Notes: generated by a model from the letters alone, not told the origin. DNA of 14,327 nucleotides from an uncultured Eggerthellaceae bacterium (GCA_902497215.1 CABVEH010000011.1:1-14327); one strand, 5' to 3'. Numbered from the stretch's first letter, positions 6,923 to 13,453 are shown. Program-made: numbers and translations.

Positions 6923-8428
6923 ATGGACGAGAAGCGAAAGGAGGGGAAGATGCAGGAGGCTGAACGCGGCGCAAAGTCGCAGCCTGTCGATCGCGGCGCG
7001 AAGTCGCAGCCTGTCGAACGCAGTGCGAAATCGCAGCCTGTCGAACGTGACGTGAAACCCGTGCGGCCCGACTCGAAGCCGGTGCAAGGCGAAAGGCCGG
7101 TGCCTGTCAAAGGCGTCAGGTTCACGCGGCGCCAGCGCAGCCGCGTGCAACGCGTGCGCAGCTGGACCGTCCGGGCGTTCTGCGCGGTGCTGCTGGTCGG
7201 AATGGTGGTGGGGCTCGCGTTCTTCGCCCGGCCTACCGCTTCGGCCGTTGAGAACCGCAACCTTACTGCGTTCCCCGCCCTCACCTGGGAATCGTTCTGG
7301 GACGGCAGCTTCTTTTCCGACCTGTCGCTTTGGTATGCGGACACCTACCCTCCGCGCGAGTTCATCATGAGCCTGGACAAGGCGTTCAAGTCGCTCTACG
7401 GGATACAGGGCGAGGCCTCCATGGTGGGCGGTGCGCAGCAGGCCGAGGAGGTGCCCGAGGCCGAACAGCAGGACGTGGGCACCATCGATGTCGAGCAGTT
7501 CACGGCGCCCGAGGAGGACGCGCTCGCGCAGGAGGTTCAGAACAACATACTGAACGGCCTGTACGTGCACAACGGCGCCGCCTACAGCAAGTACTACTTC
7601 ACGGAAGAGGTGGCCAAGAAGTACGCCTCGGTCATCAACACGTGCGCGGCGAAGCTCGAAGGCAAGGCGGAGGTTTTCTCGCTGCTGGTGCCTGACTCGT
7701 CCAGCGTCGAGCTGAGCGACGAGGAGCTGCGTGCGATGGGCGGCTCCAGCGAGAGCGACGCCATACGCTACTACGACAGCCTCATGAGCGACCAGGTGAA
7801 GAAGGTGGACGTGTTCCCCACGCTGAAGGAGCATTCCGGGGAATACCTCTACTTCCGAAGCGACCACCATTGGACGGAGCTCGGCGCCTACTACGCCTAC
7901 GTGAAGTTCTGCGAAGAGGCGGGGATCCAGCCCGTCTCCCTCGACGACAAGCAGCTCATGCAGTTCGACGGCTTCCTGGGGTCGTTCTATCAGAAGCTGA
8001 ACGACCCGACGATGGGCGCGAACCCCGACACCGTCGACGCGCACGTGCCGCTGGGCACGAACGAGATGCGCTACCTCGACCGCGACGGGGCCTGGAACGA
8101 CGCCAAGGTGATAACCGACGTGTCCGCATGGAACAGGGGCTCGAAGTATCAGACGTTCATCGCCGGCGACCAGCCCCTGGTCGAGATCGAGAACCCGCAG
8201 ATCGAGGACGACTCGTCCGTGCTGCTCGTGAAGGAGAGCTTCGGCAACGCCTTCGCGCCCCTGCTGGTGGACAACTTCAAGCGCGTGTACGTCATCGACT
8301 ACAGGTACTACCAGGGCAATATCGTCGAGTTCGTCGAGCAGAACGGCATAAAGGACGTCATCTTCATGAACAACATCACGCATGCGTCCACGAACGGCGT
8401 CGTGGACAAGCTCGCGTCGATGATGTAG
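6923..8428 (+). CDS. DHHW/SGNH-type surface O-acetylation partner protein
   Basis: The 501-residue protein has a basic cytoplasmic tail (1-82), one membrane helix (about 84-102) and a large external domain opening ENRNLTAFP, as in the DHHW family related to AlgJ/AlgX and other SGNH-like acetyltransferases. The name motif is intact (D314 H315 H316 W317), and the probable nucleophile is S439 in VKESFGNAF; D314 and H316 are candidates for the other catalytic residues. It probably takes acyl groups delivered by the MBOAT protein encoded 15 bases upstream and places them on a surface polymer. The cytoplasmic tail carries three nine-residue repeats. The start is uncertain: ATG 6923 has GAAGGGA seven bases upstream, while ATG 6950 (M10) has a better SD, AAAGGAGG, five bases upstream. 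The family is clear; the exact role is inferred from context. Confidence 0.88.
   Translation: MDEKRKEGKMQEAERGAKSQPVDRGAKSQPVERSAKSQPVERDVKPVRPDSKPVQGERPVPVKGVRFTRRQRSRVQRVRSWTVRAFCAVLLVGMVVGLAFFARPTASAVENRNLTAFPALTWESFWDGSFFSDLSLWYADTYPPREFIMSLDKAFKSLYGIQGEASMVGGAQQAEEVPEAEQQDVGTIDVEQFTAPEEDALAQEVQNNILNGLYVHNGAAYSKYYFTEEVAKKYASVINTCAAKLEGKAEVFSLLVPDSSSVELSDEELRAMGGSSESDAIRYYDSLMSDQVKKVDVFPTLKEHSGEYLYFRSDHHWTELGAYYAYVKFCEEAGIQPVSLDDKQLMQFDGFLGSFYQKLNDPTMGANPDTVDAHVPLGTNEMRYLDRDGAWNDAKVITDVSAWNRGSKYQTFIAGDQPLVEIENPQIEDDSSVLLVKESFGNAFAPLLVDNFKRVYVIDYRYYQGNIVEFVEQNGIKDVIFMNNITHASTNGVVDKLASMM
6968..7048 (+). repeat. Three 27-bp tandem repeats in the DHHW gene
   Basis: Units at 6968-6994, 6995-7021 and 7022-7048 encode GAKSQPVDR, GAKSQPVER and SAKSQPVER, followed by a degenerate fourth unit (DVKPVR). 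They form a basic, probably disordered cytoplasmic tail. Codon differences between units show the array is not a very recent duplication. Confidence 0.9.
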
Positions 8429-8466
8429 CAGGCGCGGGCCGCAGGCGTTGGCTGCAGCTACGCGGT

Positions 8467-8510
8467 AACGCTACAGTCGCTGCGCCGCTGGAACGTTACA
8501 GTCGCTGCGC
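8467..8510. repeat. Direct repeat of 19 bases at the end of the WYL gene
   Basis: 8467-8485 and 8492-8510 match at 18 of 19 bases, starting 25 bases apart. The right copy holds the last WYL codons and the TAA stop (8498-8496). In the left copy the same triplets read A-Q-R-L and then TAG, so it looks like a local tandem duplication of the gene end. It sits in the short gap between two convergent genes, where no T-tract terminator is seen. Confidence 0.7.
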
Positions 8511-9623
8511 TGCCAGCGTCCTTTCCAAATGTTGCTCGTAGGCCTCGGCGACGCTTCGCGGGTGCACGATTCTCACGTCGCCGCCGAACTGCGCTATGCG
8601 GCCGAAGAAGGTGGCGCTTGGCGCCGCCTTCACCCGCACGACGGCCCAGCTGCGGGCTGGCGCGGCATCGGCGCCAGCGCTGCCGCCAGCGTCCCTGCTG
8701 TCGCCGTCCGCAAGCTCCTTGACCCCCGAGGCCTTCGAGCACTCCACGTCGTCCGTCCCGAACATGTCGATCACGTTGCCCACCAGGTCCTCGGCCACCT
8801 GCAGCTTCATCAGCTGCGGGCGGCCTCCGTACATGTCGACCGACTGCTTCTCGTAGGCCGCTATGTCGAACCCGGGGTCGAGCCTGTGCGACCTGTCTGA
8901 CTTCCCAAGCACCAGGATGTTGCGCATCCTGTCGGCGCGGTAAACCCTGATGTGGTCGGTCGCGTCGTCGTCGTACGCCAGCATGTAGTAGTTGTCGTTG
9001 CTGTAGACGAGGTGCAGGGGAGTCTTCACGCGGTCCTTCCCGTCGTGGGAGGGAACGTCGTGAAGCCGCTTGTTGGCGTCGTAGCGCATGTAACAGAACG
9101 ATATGTCGCGCTTCTCGGCGATGGCGCGCTGCACCAGGTCGAGCGTGCGGAAGATGCTCTCGTTCTGCATCTTCACGCGGCCCGACACGTGGACGCGCGC
9201 GTCAATCGATCTGGCCTGGCTCTTCGACGCCAGCTTCTTCAGCCTGCGGATGAGCGCGGTCGAGTTGCTTTTCGTGATGGAACGCGAGGTCTGCACGGCG
9301 TCGGCAAGAAGCATCAGCTGGGCCGGGTCGAACGGTCGCGACTCCAGGTAGTAGGCCACCGGGCGCGTGTGCAGCCTGCCGATCTTCACGCCTGCGGCGT
9401 CCAGGGCGTCGAAGTCGCGGTAGAGCGCCTTGCGCTCGCATGATATGCCGTGCTCGGCGAGCTTTTCCTGGATCTGGGGGAGCGACAGCCCGTGTTCCGG
9501 GTCGGTCTCTTCGGCGAGGATCCGGCAGAGGTAGAGGATGCGCGGCTTCGTGGCCTTGCCAGCGCCGGCCTTCGGGGCTGCCGCGTTGCTTGCGCCGGCC
9601 TTGGATTCTGCAGCCTTCGCCAT
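8496..9623 (-). CDS. WYL-domain transcriptional regulator
   Basis: The 375-residue protein has the layout of WYL/PafBC-like regulators. Residues 1-25 are a low-complexity Ala/Lys/Gly tail. Residues 27-95 form a winged helix-turn-helix (RILYLCRILAEET, then LSLPQIQEKLAEHGISCERKALYRDFDALDAAG). A WYL core follows at about 155-240 (ISFCYMRYD, PLHLVYSNDNYYMLAYD, IRVYRADRM), then a WCX-like C-terminal domain (270-372). A Gly/Ala/Asp-rich insert (about 302-324) interrupts the latter. WYL domains sense ligands, including single-stranded nucleic acids in some members; the signal here is unknown. The start at 9623 has GAGG (9632-9629) five bases upstream and a predicted leader of about 15 bases. It is divergent from rlmD with only 35 bases between starts, so it may control itself and rlmD. 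It converges on the DHHW gene. Confidence 0.9.
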   Translation of the reverse strand: MAKAAESKAGASNAAAPKAGAGKATKPRILYLCRILAEETDPEHGLSLPQIQEKLAEHGISCERKALYRDFDALDAAGVKIGRLHTRPVAYYLESRPFDPAQLMLLADAVQTSRSITKSNSTALIRRLKKLASKSQARSIDARVHVSGRVKMQNESIFRTLDLVQRAIAEKRDISFCYMRYDANKRLHDVPSHDGKDRVKTPLHLVYSNDNYYMLAYDDDATDHIRVYRADRMRNILVLGKSDRSHRLDPGFDIAAYEKQSVDMYGGRPQLMKLQVAEDLVGNVIDMFGTDDVECSKASGVKELADGDSRDAGGSAGADAAPARSWAVVRVKAAPSATFFGRIAQFGGDVRIVHPRSVAEAYEQHLERTLAAQRL

Positions 9624-9644
9624 GGGTGCCTCGTTTCCGTAGAG

Positions 9645-9652
9645 GTTATACT
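9645..9652. promoter_or_regulatory. Shared symmetrical -10 for WYL (minus) and rlmD (plus)
   Basis: The eight bases GTTATACT contain TATACT for the plus strand (9647-9652, six bases before the rlmD ATG) and TATAAC for the minus strand (9650-9645). On the minus strand a TTGCGC -35 (9673-9668) stands at the ideal 17-base spacing. The plus-strand -35 is weak. Both genes would be fired from one TATA core. Confidence 0.55.
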
Positions 9653-9658
9653 TGGCCT

Positions 9659-10843
9659 ATGAAAGACGCGCAAAATTGTACAGTATTCGGGCGGTGCGGT
9701 GGCTGCACCTTGCTGGATGTCCCGTATAGGGAACAGCTTATCGCGAAGAACGCGCTCGTCGTCAAGCTGTATTCCGGCATCGTCGACTCGTCGGTCGTGC
9801 GCCCGATCCTCGGCATGCGCGACCCGTGCCATTACCGCGACAAGCTCATAGCCCCGTTCGTTCCCGGCAAGAGGGGAATGGGCGGCAAACGCGAGGTGCT
9901 GACGGGCATGTACGAGAGGGGCACGCACCGGGTGGTTCCCACGGACGGCTGCCTGCTGGAGAACGAGGTCGCGCAGAAGGTGGTGCGCGCGGTCGTCTCG
10001 ATCATGAAGAAGCACGGAATCGAGCCCTACGACGAGGACGCGGGGAAGGGTTTCCTGCGCCATGCCGTGGTGCGCGTGGGCCACGAAAGCGGGGAGGTGC
10101 TGGTCACGTTGGTGACCAACGACGACGAGTTTCCCCACTCGAAGTCGTTCTGCCGCGAGCTCGTGCGCCGGGTGCCGCAGGTCACCACCGTGGTGCAGAA
10201 CGTCAACACGCGGCAGACGAACGTCATCCTCGGCGGCAGGGAGCGCGTGCTGTACGGCCCTGGGTTCATACTGGACACGTTGTGCGGGATGAGCTTCCGA
10301 ATATCGTCGCAGTCGTTCTACCAGGTGAATTCGCAACAGACCGAGGTTCTCTACAGGACCGCGATAGAGCTTGCCGGCCTGCGCAGCGGCGACACGGTGG
10401 TGGACGCATACTGCGGAACGGGCACCATAGGGCTGGTTGCTGCCCGCCTAGCGGACGGAGTCACGCTGGTGGGCGTCGACAGCGTCGAGTCGTCTATTCG
10501 CGACGCACGCAAGAACGCCCTGCACAACGGCATCGAAGACGCGCAGTTCGTCGCTGCCGACGCAGCCGACTTCTTGAAGGGCATGGCATCGGGGAGCTTG
10601 GATCCGGGCCGGGCGGTGCTGTTCATGGACCCGCCGCGCACGGGGTCGTCGCCCGAGTTCCTGGATGCTGCGGCCGCCCTTCGCCCCGGCCGCATCGTCT
10701 ACATCTCATGCAACCCGCGCACCCAGGTGCGCGACGTGTGCAGGCTGATGGACGCCGGGTATGCGATCGACGCGTTGCAGCCGGTCGACATGTTCCCGCA
10801 CACCGACCACATCGAATGCATCGCCAGCCTGTCGTTTGGGTAG
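9659..10843 (+). CDS. rlmD: 23S rRNA (uracil-C5) methyltransferase, RlmD/TrmA family
   Basis: The 394-residue enzyme would methylate C5 of a uracil in 23S rRNA with S-adenosylmethionine. A 4Fe-4S site is expected from C7, C13, C16 and C98 (CX5CX2C plus a distant Cys, as in RumA/RlmD). The methyltransferase half contains SSQSFYQVNSQQTEVLY (216-232), DAYCGTGTIGL (249-259) and MDPPRTG (323-329). The catalytic nucleophile is C351 in YISCNPRTQVRD, and the proton acceptor is E386 near the C-terminus. No N-terminal TRAM domain is present: the protein starts directly at the cluster motif. The frame is open back to 9440, but that part overlaps the WYL gene and lacks family similarity. ATG 9659 follows a -10-like TATACT by six bases, fitting a leaderless start. 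It is followed 13 bases later by tilS. Specificity (U747, U1939 or both, or tRNA) is not decidable here. Confidence 0.88.
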   Translation: MKDAQNCTVFGRCGGCTLLDVPYREQLIAKNALVVKLYSGIVDSSVVRPILGMRDPCHYRDKLIAPFVPGKRGMGGKREVLTGMYERGTHRVVPTDGCLLENEVAQKVVRAVVSIMKKHGIEPYDEDAGKGFLRHAVVRVGHESGEVLVTLVTNDDEFPHSKSFCRELVRRVPQVTTVVQNVNTRQTNVILGGRERVLYGPGFILDTLCGMSFRISSQSFYQVNSQQTEVLYRTAIELAGLRSGDTVVDAYCGTGTIGLVAARLADGVTLVGVDSVESSIRDARKNALHNGIEDAQFVAADAADFLKGMASGSLDPGRAVLFMDPPRTGSSPEFLDAAAALRPGRIVYISCNPRTQVRDVCRLMDAGYAIDALQPVDMFPHTDHIECIASLSFG

Positions 10844-10856
10844 GGGGCGTGACGGC

Positions 10857-11984
10857 ATGACAGGGGACGTATACGAACGAATGAAGCAGACCATCGCCGA
10901 GCACGCGCTCGTCGGCGAAGGCGACGCGCTGCTGCTGATGGTCTCGGGCGGCTCCGACTCCACGGCGTTGGCACGCCTTGCCGCAAGGTTGCGCGACGAA
11001 GGGTGGCTGGGCGCGCTCGACATGCTGCACGTGAACCACAAGCTTCGCGGCCACGACGCCGACGAGGATGCGCGGTTCGTGGCGCGGCTGGCCGACGAGC
11101 TGGGCATCCCTCTGTTCTCCTGCGAGGTGGACGTGGCCGGGGAAGCCGCACGTTCCGGCGAGAACGTGGAAGCGGTGGCAAGGCGCGAGCGTTACAACGC
11201 GGCGTCCGAAGCCGTCATGTCCATGTGCCAGCACGAGGCCATCCCGCTGGCCCAGGGGAAGATCGTCACGGCGCACACGGTGGACGACCGCATCGAGAGC
11301 TTCTACATGCGCTCCATCGTCGGCACCGGGCCAGGCGGGTTCCGCGGGATGCTGTACGAGAACGGCCGCGTCATACGGCCGCTGCTCGACTGCACGCGCG
11401 AAGGGCTGCGCAGCTACCTGGAGAGCGAGGCCCCGCAAGGCGCTTCCGAACTGTGGCGCGAAGACGCGACCAACGCGCACACCGACCGCTTCCGCGCCTA
11501 CGTGCGCCACGAGATCGTCCCCAAGGCGCGCGAATGGAACCCGGGGCTCGACGACACGCTGGCCCGCACGATGAACCTGATCGCCGAGGAGGACGACATG
11601 CTCGACGGCATGGCCTGCGACGTCATGCGCAAGGACGTGCGGCCCCTCGTGCCGGAAGGCGAGGCAGGGCGTGTCGGCGACGGGTCGCCCAATCGTTCGT
11701 ACGACGACTTCGCGGAGGGCTTCCTTCTCGCGCCTTCGTTCGGCCATGTCCTGCGGCCGTTGCAGCGGCGCGTCGTCCACAGCCTTCTGCAGGCGATGCT
11801 TGGCGCGGGCGAGCGAGTGGACGCCGCTGCGGTGGCTGCCGTGCTCGACGGCTTCGCCGAAGACGGCGTGCCTTGCGGCGGATATGTCGCTAACATACAA
11901 GGGAACCTGGCGGTAAGCGCGAACAAGCAAGGCGTGAGAGTCGAGCCCATGCAGGCCTTCCGCGCCAGAAGGAAGCGGGGATGA
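10857..11984 (+). CDS. tilS: tRNA(Ile)-lysidine synthetase
   Basis: TilS attaches lysine to C34 of tRNA-Ile(CAU) so that it reads AUA as Ile, an essential reaction. The 375-residue product has the PP-loop ATP site SGGSDS (30-35), LHVNHKLRG (57-65), ARRERYNA (108-115), TAHTVDDRIESFYMR (138-152, where HxxDD serves the usual active site) and RPLL (174-177). The conserved DATN plus RFRAYVRHEIVP block (203-222) is also present. The C-terminal part is short and less conserved. Start at 10857 is preferred: GGGGG (10843-10847) lies nine bases upstream and the PP-loop falls at a normal distance. A second ATG at 10881 (M9) is possible. It is 13 bases after rlmD and overlaps maf by four bases (ATGA), so the three are probably one operon. 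Genes in this window use ATA codons regularly. Confidence 0.93.
   Translation: MTGDVYERMKQTIAEHALVGEGDALLLMVSGGSDSTALARLAARLRDEGWLGALDMLHVNHKLRGHDADEDARFVARLADELGIPLFSCEVDVAGEAARSGENVEAVARRERYNAASEAVMSMCQHEAIPLAQGKIVTAHTVDDRIESFYMRSIVGTGPGGFRGMLYENGRVIRPLLDCTREGLRSYLESEAPQGASELWREDATNAHTDRFRAYVRHEIVPKAREWNPGLDDTLARTMNLIAEEDDMLDGMACDVMRKDVRPLVPEGEAGRVGDGSPNRSYDDFAEGFLLAPSFGHVLRPLQRRVVHSLLQAMLGAGERVDAAAVAAVLDGFAEDGVPCGGYVANIQGNLAVSANKQGVRVEPMQAFRARRKRG
10858..10872. repeat. REP-like fragment at the tilS start codon
   Basis: TGACAGGGGACGTAT carries the GGGGACGT core shared with three other places in the window. It begins at the second base of the tilS ATG, so it encodes the first residues (MTGDV). 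The match is short, so this may be chance. Confidence 0.3.
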
Positions 11985-12706
11985 ACATGACCGAGGAAAG
12001 CAAGCAGGACGCCAACGTCGACCAGCAGGCGGCTGCGCCGGGCACGGACGCGCAGGGCGCGGGCGGCAAGAGCGCCGAATCCGCCCCGCAGTTCCAGGTG
12101 GTGCTCGCCAGCGGAAGTCCCAGGCGCGCCCAGCTTCTGCAGGACGCGGGCGTGAAGTTCACGGTGCGCAAGCCCGCGTCTCCCGTCGACGAGACCTTGG
12201 ACCCCGACCAGCTTATGGACCCGGTCGAGGCGGCCAAGAAGCTGGCCGAGCAGAAGGCCGGCGCCGTGGTGCAGGAAATCCTCGGCGACCAGGCGGTCGG
12301 CAACTTCATCGTCATCGGCGCCGACACCATGGTCGTGAAGGACGGCGAGATTTTCGGCAAGCCGCGCAGCTTCGACGACGGCATGCGCATGCTGAAGGCG
12401 CTTTCGGGAACCACCCACGAGGTGGTCACGGCCGTGTCGCTCTGGATGCTGGTCGCCCCCAACCAGGAAGACGTGTCGCTGGCGTACCGCACGCTGGCCG
12501 ACATGAGCCGCGTCACGTTCAAGCCGCTGACCGACGAGCAGATCGCCGACTACCTGCGCAAGGGCGAGTCGTTCGACAAGGCGGGCGCCTACGCCATACA
12601 GGGGGAAGGCGCCGCCCTGGTGGACCATTACGACGGCGCCTACGACACCATAGTCGGCCTTCCGGTCGAACGCCTTCTCCGCGAATTCCCCGACCTGAAG
12701 GGATAG
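11981..12706 (+). CDS. maf: Maf-family nucleoside triphosphate pyrophosphatase
   Basis: The product of 241 residues is a Maf/YhdE-type house-cleaning enzyme that hydrolyses noncanonical or excess nucleoside triphosphates to monophosphate and pyrophosphate. Hallmarks are the substrate-binding ASGSPRR (43-49), VIGADTMV with the metal-binding/catalytic D115, GKPRS, then KAGAYAIQGEGAALVD and YDTIVGLPV near the C-terminus. An unusual N-terminal extension of about 38 residues, rich in A, Q, E and G and probably disordered, precedes the first strand; typical members start almost at the ASxSPRR motif. The ATG at 11981 overlaps the tilS stop (ATGA), which indicates translational coupling; a second ATG at 11987 would remove only two residues. 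It lies in the position between tilS and hpt, which are often direct neighbours in Gram-positive genomes. Confidence 0.93.
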   Translation: MNMTEESKQDANVDQQAAAPGTDAQGAGGKSAESAPQFQVVLASGSPRRAQLLQDAGVKFTVRKPASPVDETLDPDQLMDPVEAAKKLAEQKAGAVVQEILGDQAVGNFIVIGADTMVVKDGEIFGKPRSFDDGMRMLKALSGTTHEVVTAVSLWMLVAPNQEDVSLAYRTLADMSRVTFKPLTDEQIADYLRKGESFDKAGAYAIQGEGAALVDHYDGAYDTIVGLPVERLLREFPDLKG

Positions 12707-12711
12707 CAAAG

Positions 12712-12738
12712 GGCGTGAACACGTCCCCTGTTCACGCC
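12712..12738. repeat. Perfect REP-like hairpin between maf and hpt
   Basis: GGCGTGAACA (12712-12721) and TGTTCACGCC (12729-12738) pair perfectly over 10 bp around the loop CGTCCCC. The complement contains GGGGACGT, the core shared with 27-53, 5399-5418 and 10858-10872. There is no T-tract, so it is not a standard terminator, though it could stall polymerase or protect the 3' end of the rlmD-tilS-maf message. Confidence 0.75.
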
Positions 12739-12750
12739 TCACGTACGTGT

Positions 12751-12756
12751 TACACT
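12751..12756 (+). promoter_or_regulatory. -10 element of hpt, leaderless
   Basis: TACACT ends six bases before the hpt ATG at 12763, with no SD in between. The -35 region would fall in the right arm of the hairpin at 12729-12738 and is weak (TGTTCA at 16-base spacing). Confidence 0.5.
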
Positions 12757-12762
12757 GAACCC

Positions 12763-13329
12763 ATGCATGGCCCCACCGTACATGACGACATAACGCGCGT
12801 GCTCTTCTCCGAGGAGCAGATAGCGCAGCGCGTCGACGAGCTGGGCCAGCAGATCGCGGCCGACTATGCGGAAGCCGTCGAGCGCGGGGAGGAAATCGAG
12901 CTGGTCTGCCTGCTCCGCGGCTCGTCCATCTTCACTGCCGACCTCGCGCGCGCCATCAAGCTGCCCGTCCGCATGGACTTCATGTGCGTGTCCTCGTACG
13001 GCAACGGGGTCAAAAGCTCGGGGATGGTCCGCATCCAGAAGGATCTCGCCGACGACATCGCCGGCAAGCACGTCATAATCGTCGAGGACGTCATCGACTC
13101 GGGCCTCACGCTGAAGTTCATCAGCAAGAACCTGGAATCCCGCGGCCCGCGCTCGCTGGAAATCGCGGCGCTCGTGCGCAAGCAGCTGGAAGGGCAGGCC
13201 GACATCCGCTGCAAGTACCAAGGGTTCACCTGCGGCGACGAATTCATCGTGGGCTACGGCCTCGACTACGCCGAGCGGTACCGCAACCTTGCCGAGGTGT
13301 GCGTGCTCGACCCCAAAGTCTACGCGTAG
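12763..13329 (+). CDS. hpt: Hypoxanthine phosphoribosyltransferase
   Basis: The cytoplasmic purine-salvage enzyme joins hypoxanthine or guanine to PRPP to make IMP or GMP. At 188 residues it has normal length. The PRPP-binding loop is IIVEDVIDSGLTL (105-117) with catalytic D112. LLRGSS (50-55) supplies the pyrophosphate-binding loop, and SSYG (77-80) followed by SSGMVRIQKDL starts the flexible catalytic loop. A longer frame from a GTG at 12715 exists, but it would translate the REP-like hairpin and part of the promoter. MHGPTVHDDI at 12763 is the natural N-terminus and sits six bases after TACACT. The neighbourhood tilS-(maf)-hpt-ftsH is a widely conserved arrangement in Gram-positive bacteria. 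It probably has its own promoter in addition to read-through from the maf side. Confidence 0.95.
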   Translation: MHGPTVHDDITRVLFSEEQIAQRVDELGQQIAADYAEAVERGEEIELVCLLRGSSIFTADLARAIKLPVRMDFMCVSSYGNGVKSSGMVRIQKDLADDIAGKHVIIVEDVIDSGLTLKFISKNLESRGPRSLEIAALVRKQLEGQADIRCKYQGFTCGDEFIVGYGLDYAERYRNLAEVCVLDPKVYA

Positions 13330-13374
13330 TGCACACAATTGCGTAACGCTGGCCGTATCCAGCAGCCAAACCAC

Positions 13375-13380
13375 TATAAT
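13375..13380 (+). promoter_or_regulatory. -10 element of the ftsH promoter
   Basis: A perfect TATAAT lies 45 bases after the hpt stop and 73 bases before the ftsH ATG, implying a leader of about 67 bases. No matching -35 is visible at 16-18 bases. Confidence 0.55.
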
Positions 13381-13400
13381 TATCTTGGAAAATGGTATCC

Positions 13401-13418
13401 ATGCGCCGGCTGGCGCGT
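13401..13418 (+). other. Hairpin in the ftsH 5' leader
   Basis: ATGCGCC (13401-13407) pairs with GGCGCGT (13412-13418), including one T/G wobble, around a GGCT loop. It lies between the TATAAT and the SD of ftsH. It could influence mRNA stability or translation, but no known leader motif is recognised. Confidence 0.45.
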
Positions 13419-13453
13419 GGCAAACGTAAGCGCGACCAGGAAAGTACGACTAT

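Noticed and set aside
6968..7048. CRISPR-like array
   Set aside because: The 27-bp units are directly adjacent with no spacers and keep the reading frame, so they are protein-coding tandem repeats.
5438..8383. Open minus-strand frame of 981 codons opposite the MBOAT and DHHW genes
   Set aside because: It is antisense to two genes with clear family motifs and intact active sites; long antisense frames are common in high-GC DNA. Its predicted protein is rich in H, R, V and D, typical of a shadow frame.
9440..9658. Upstream extension of the RlmD frame
   Set aside because: It overlaps the WYL coding region and the shared promoter, and the conserved Fe-S motif begins right after ATG 9659.
12715..12762. 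GTG-initiated extension of hpt
   Set aside because: It would translate the REP-like hairpin and the -10 element; Hpt family proteins begin near MHGPTVHDDI.
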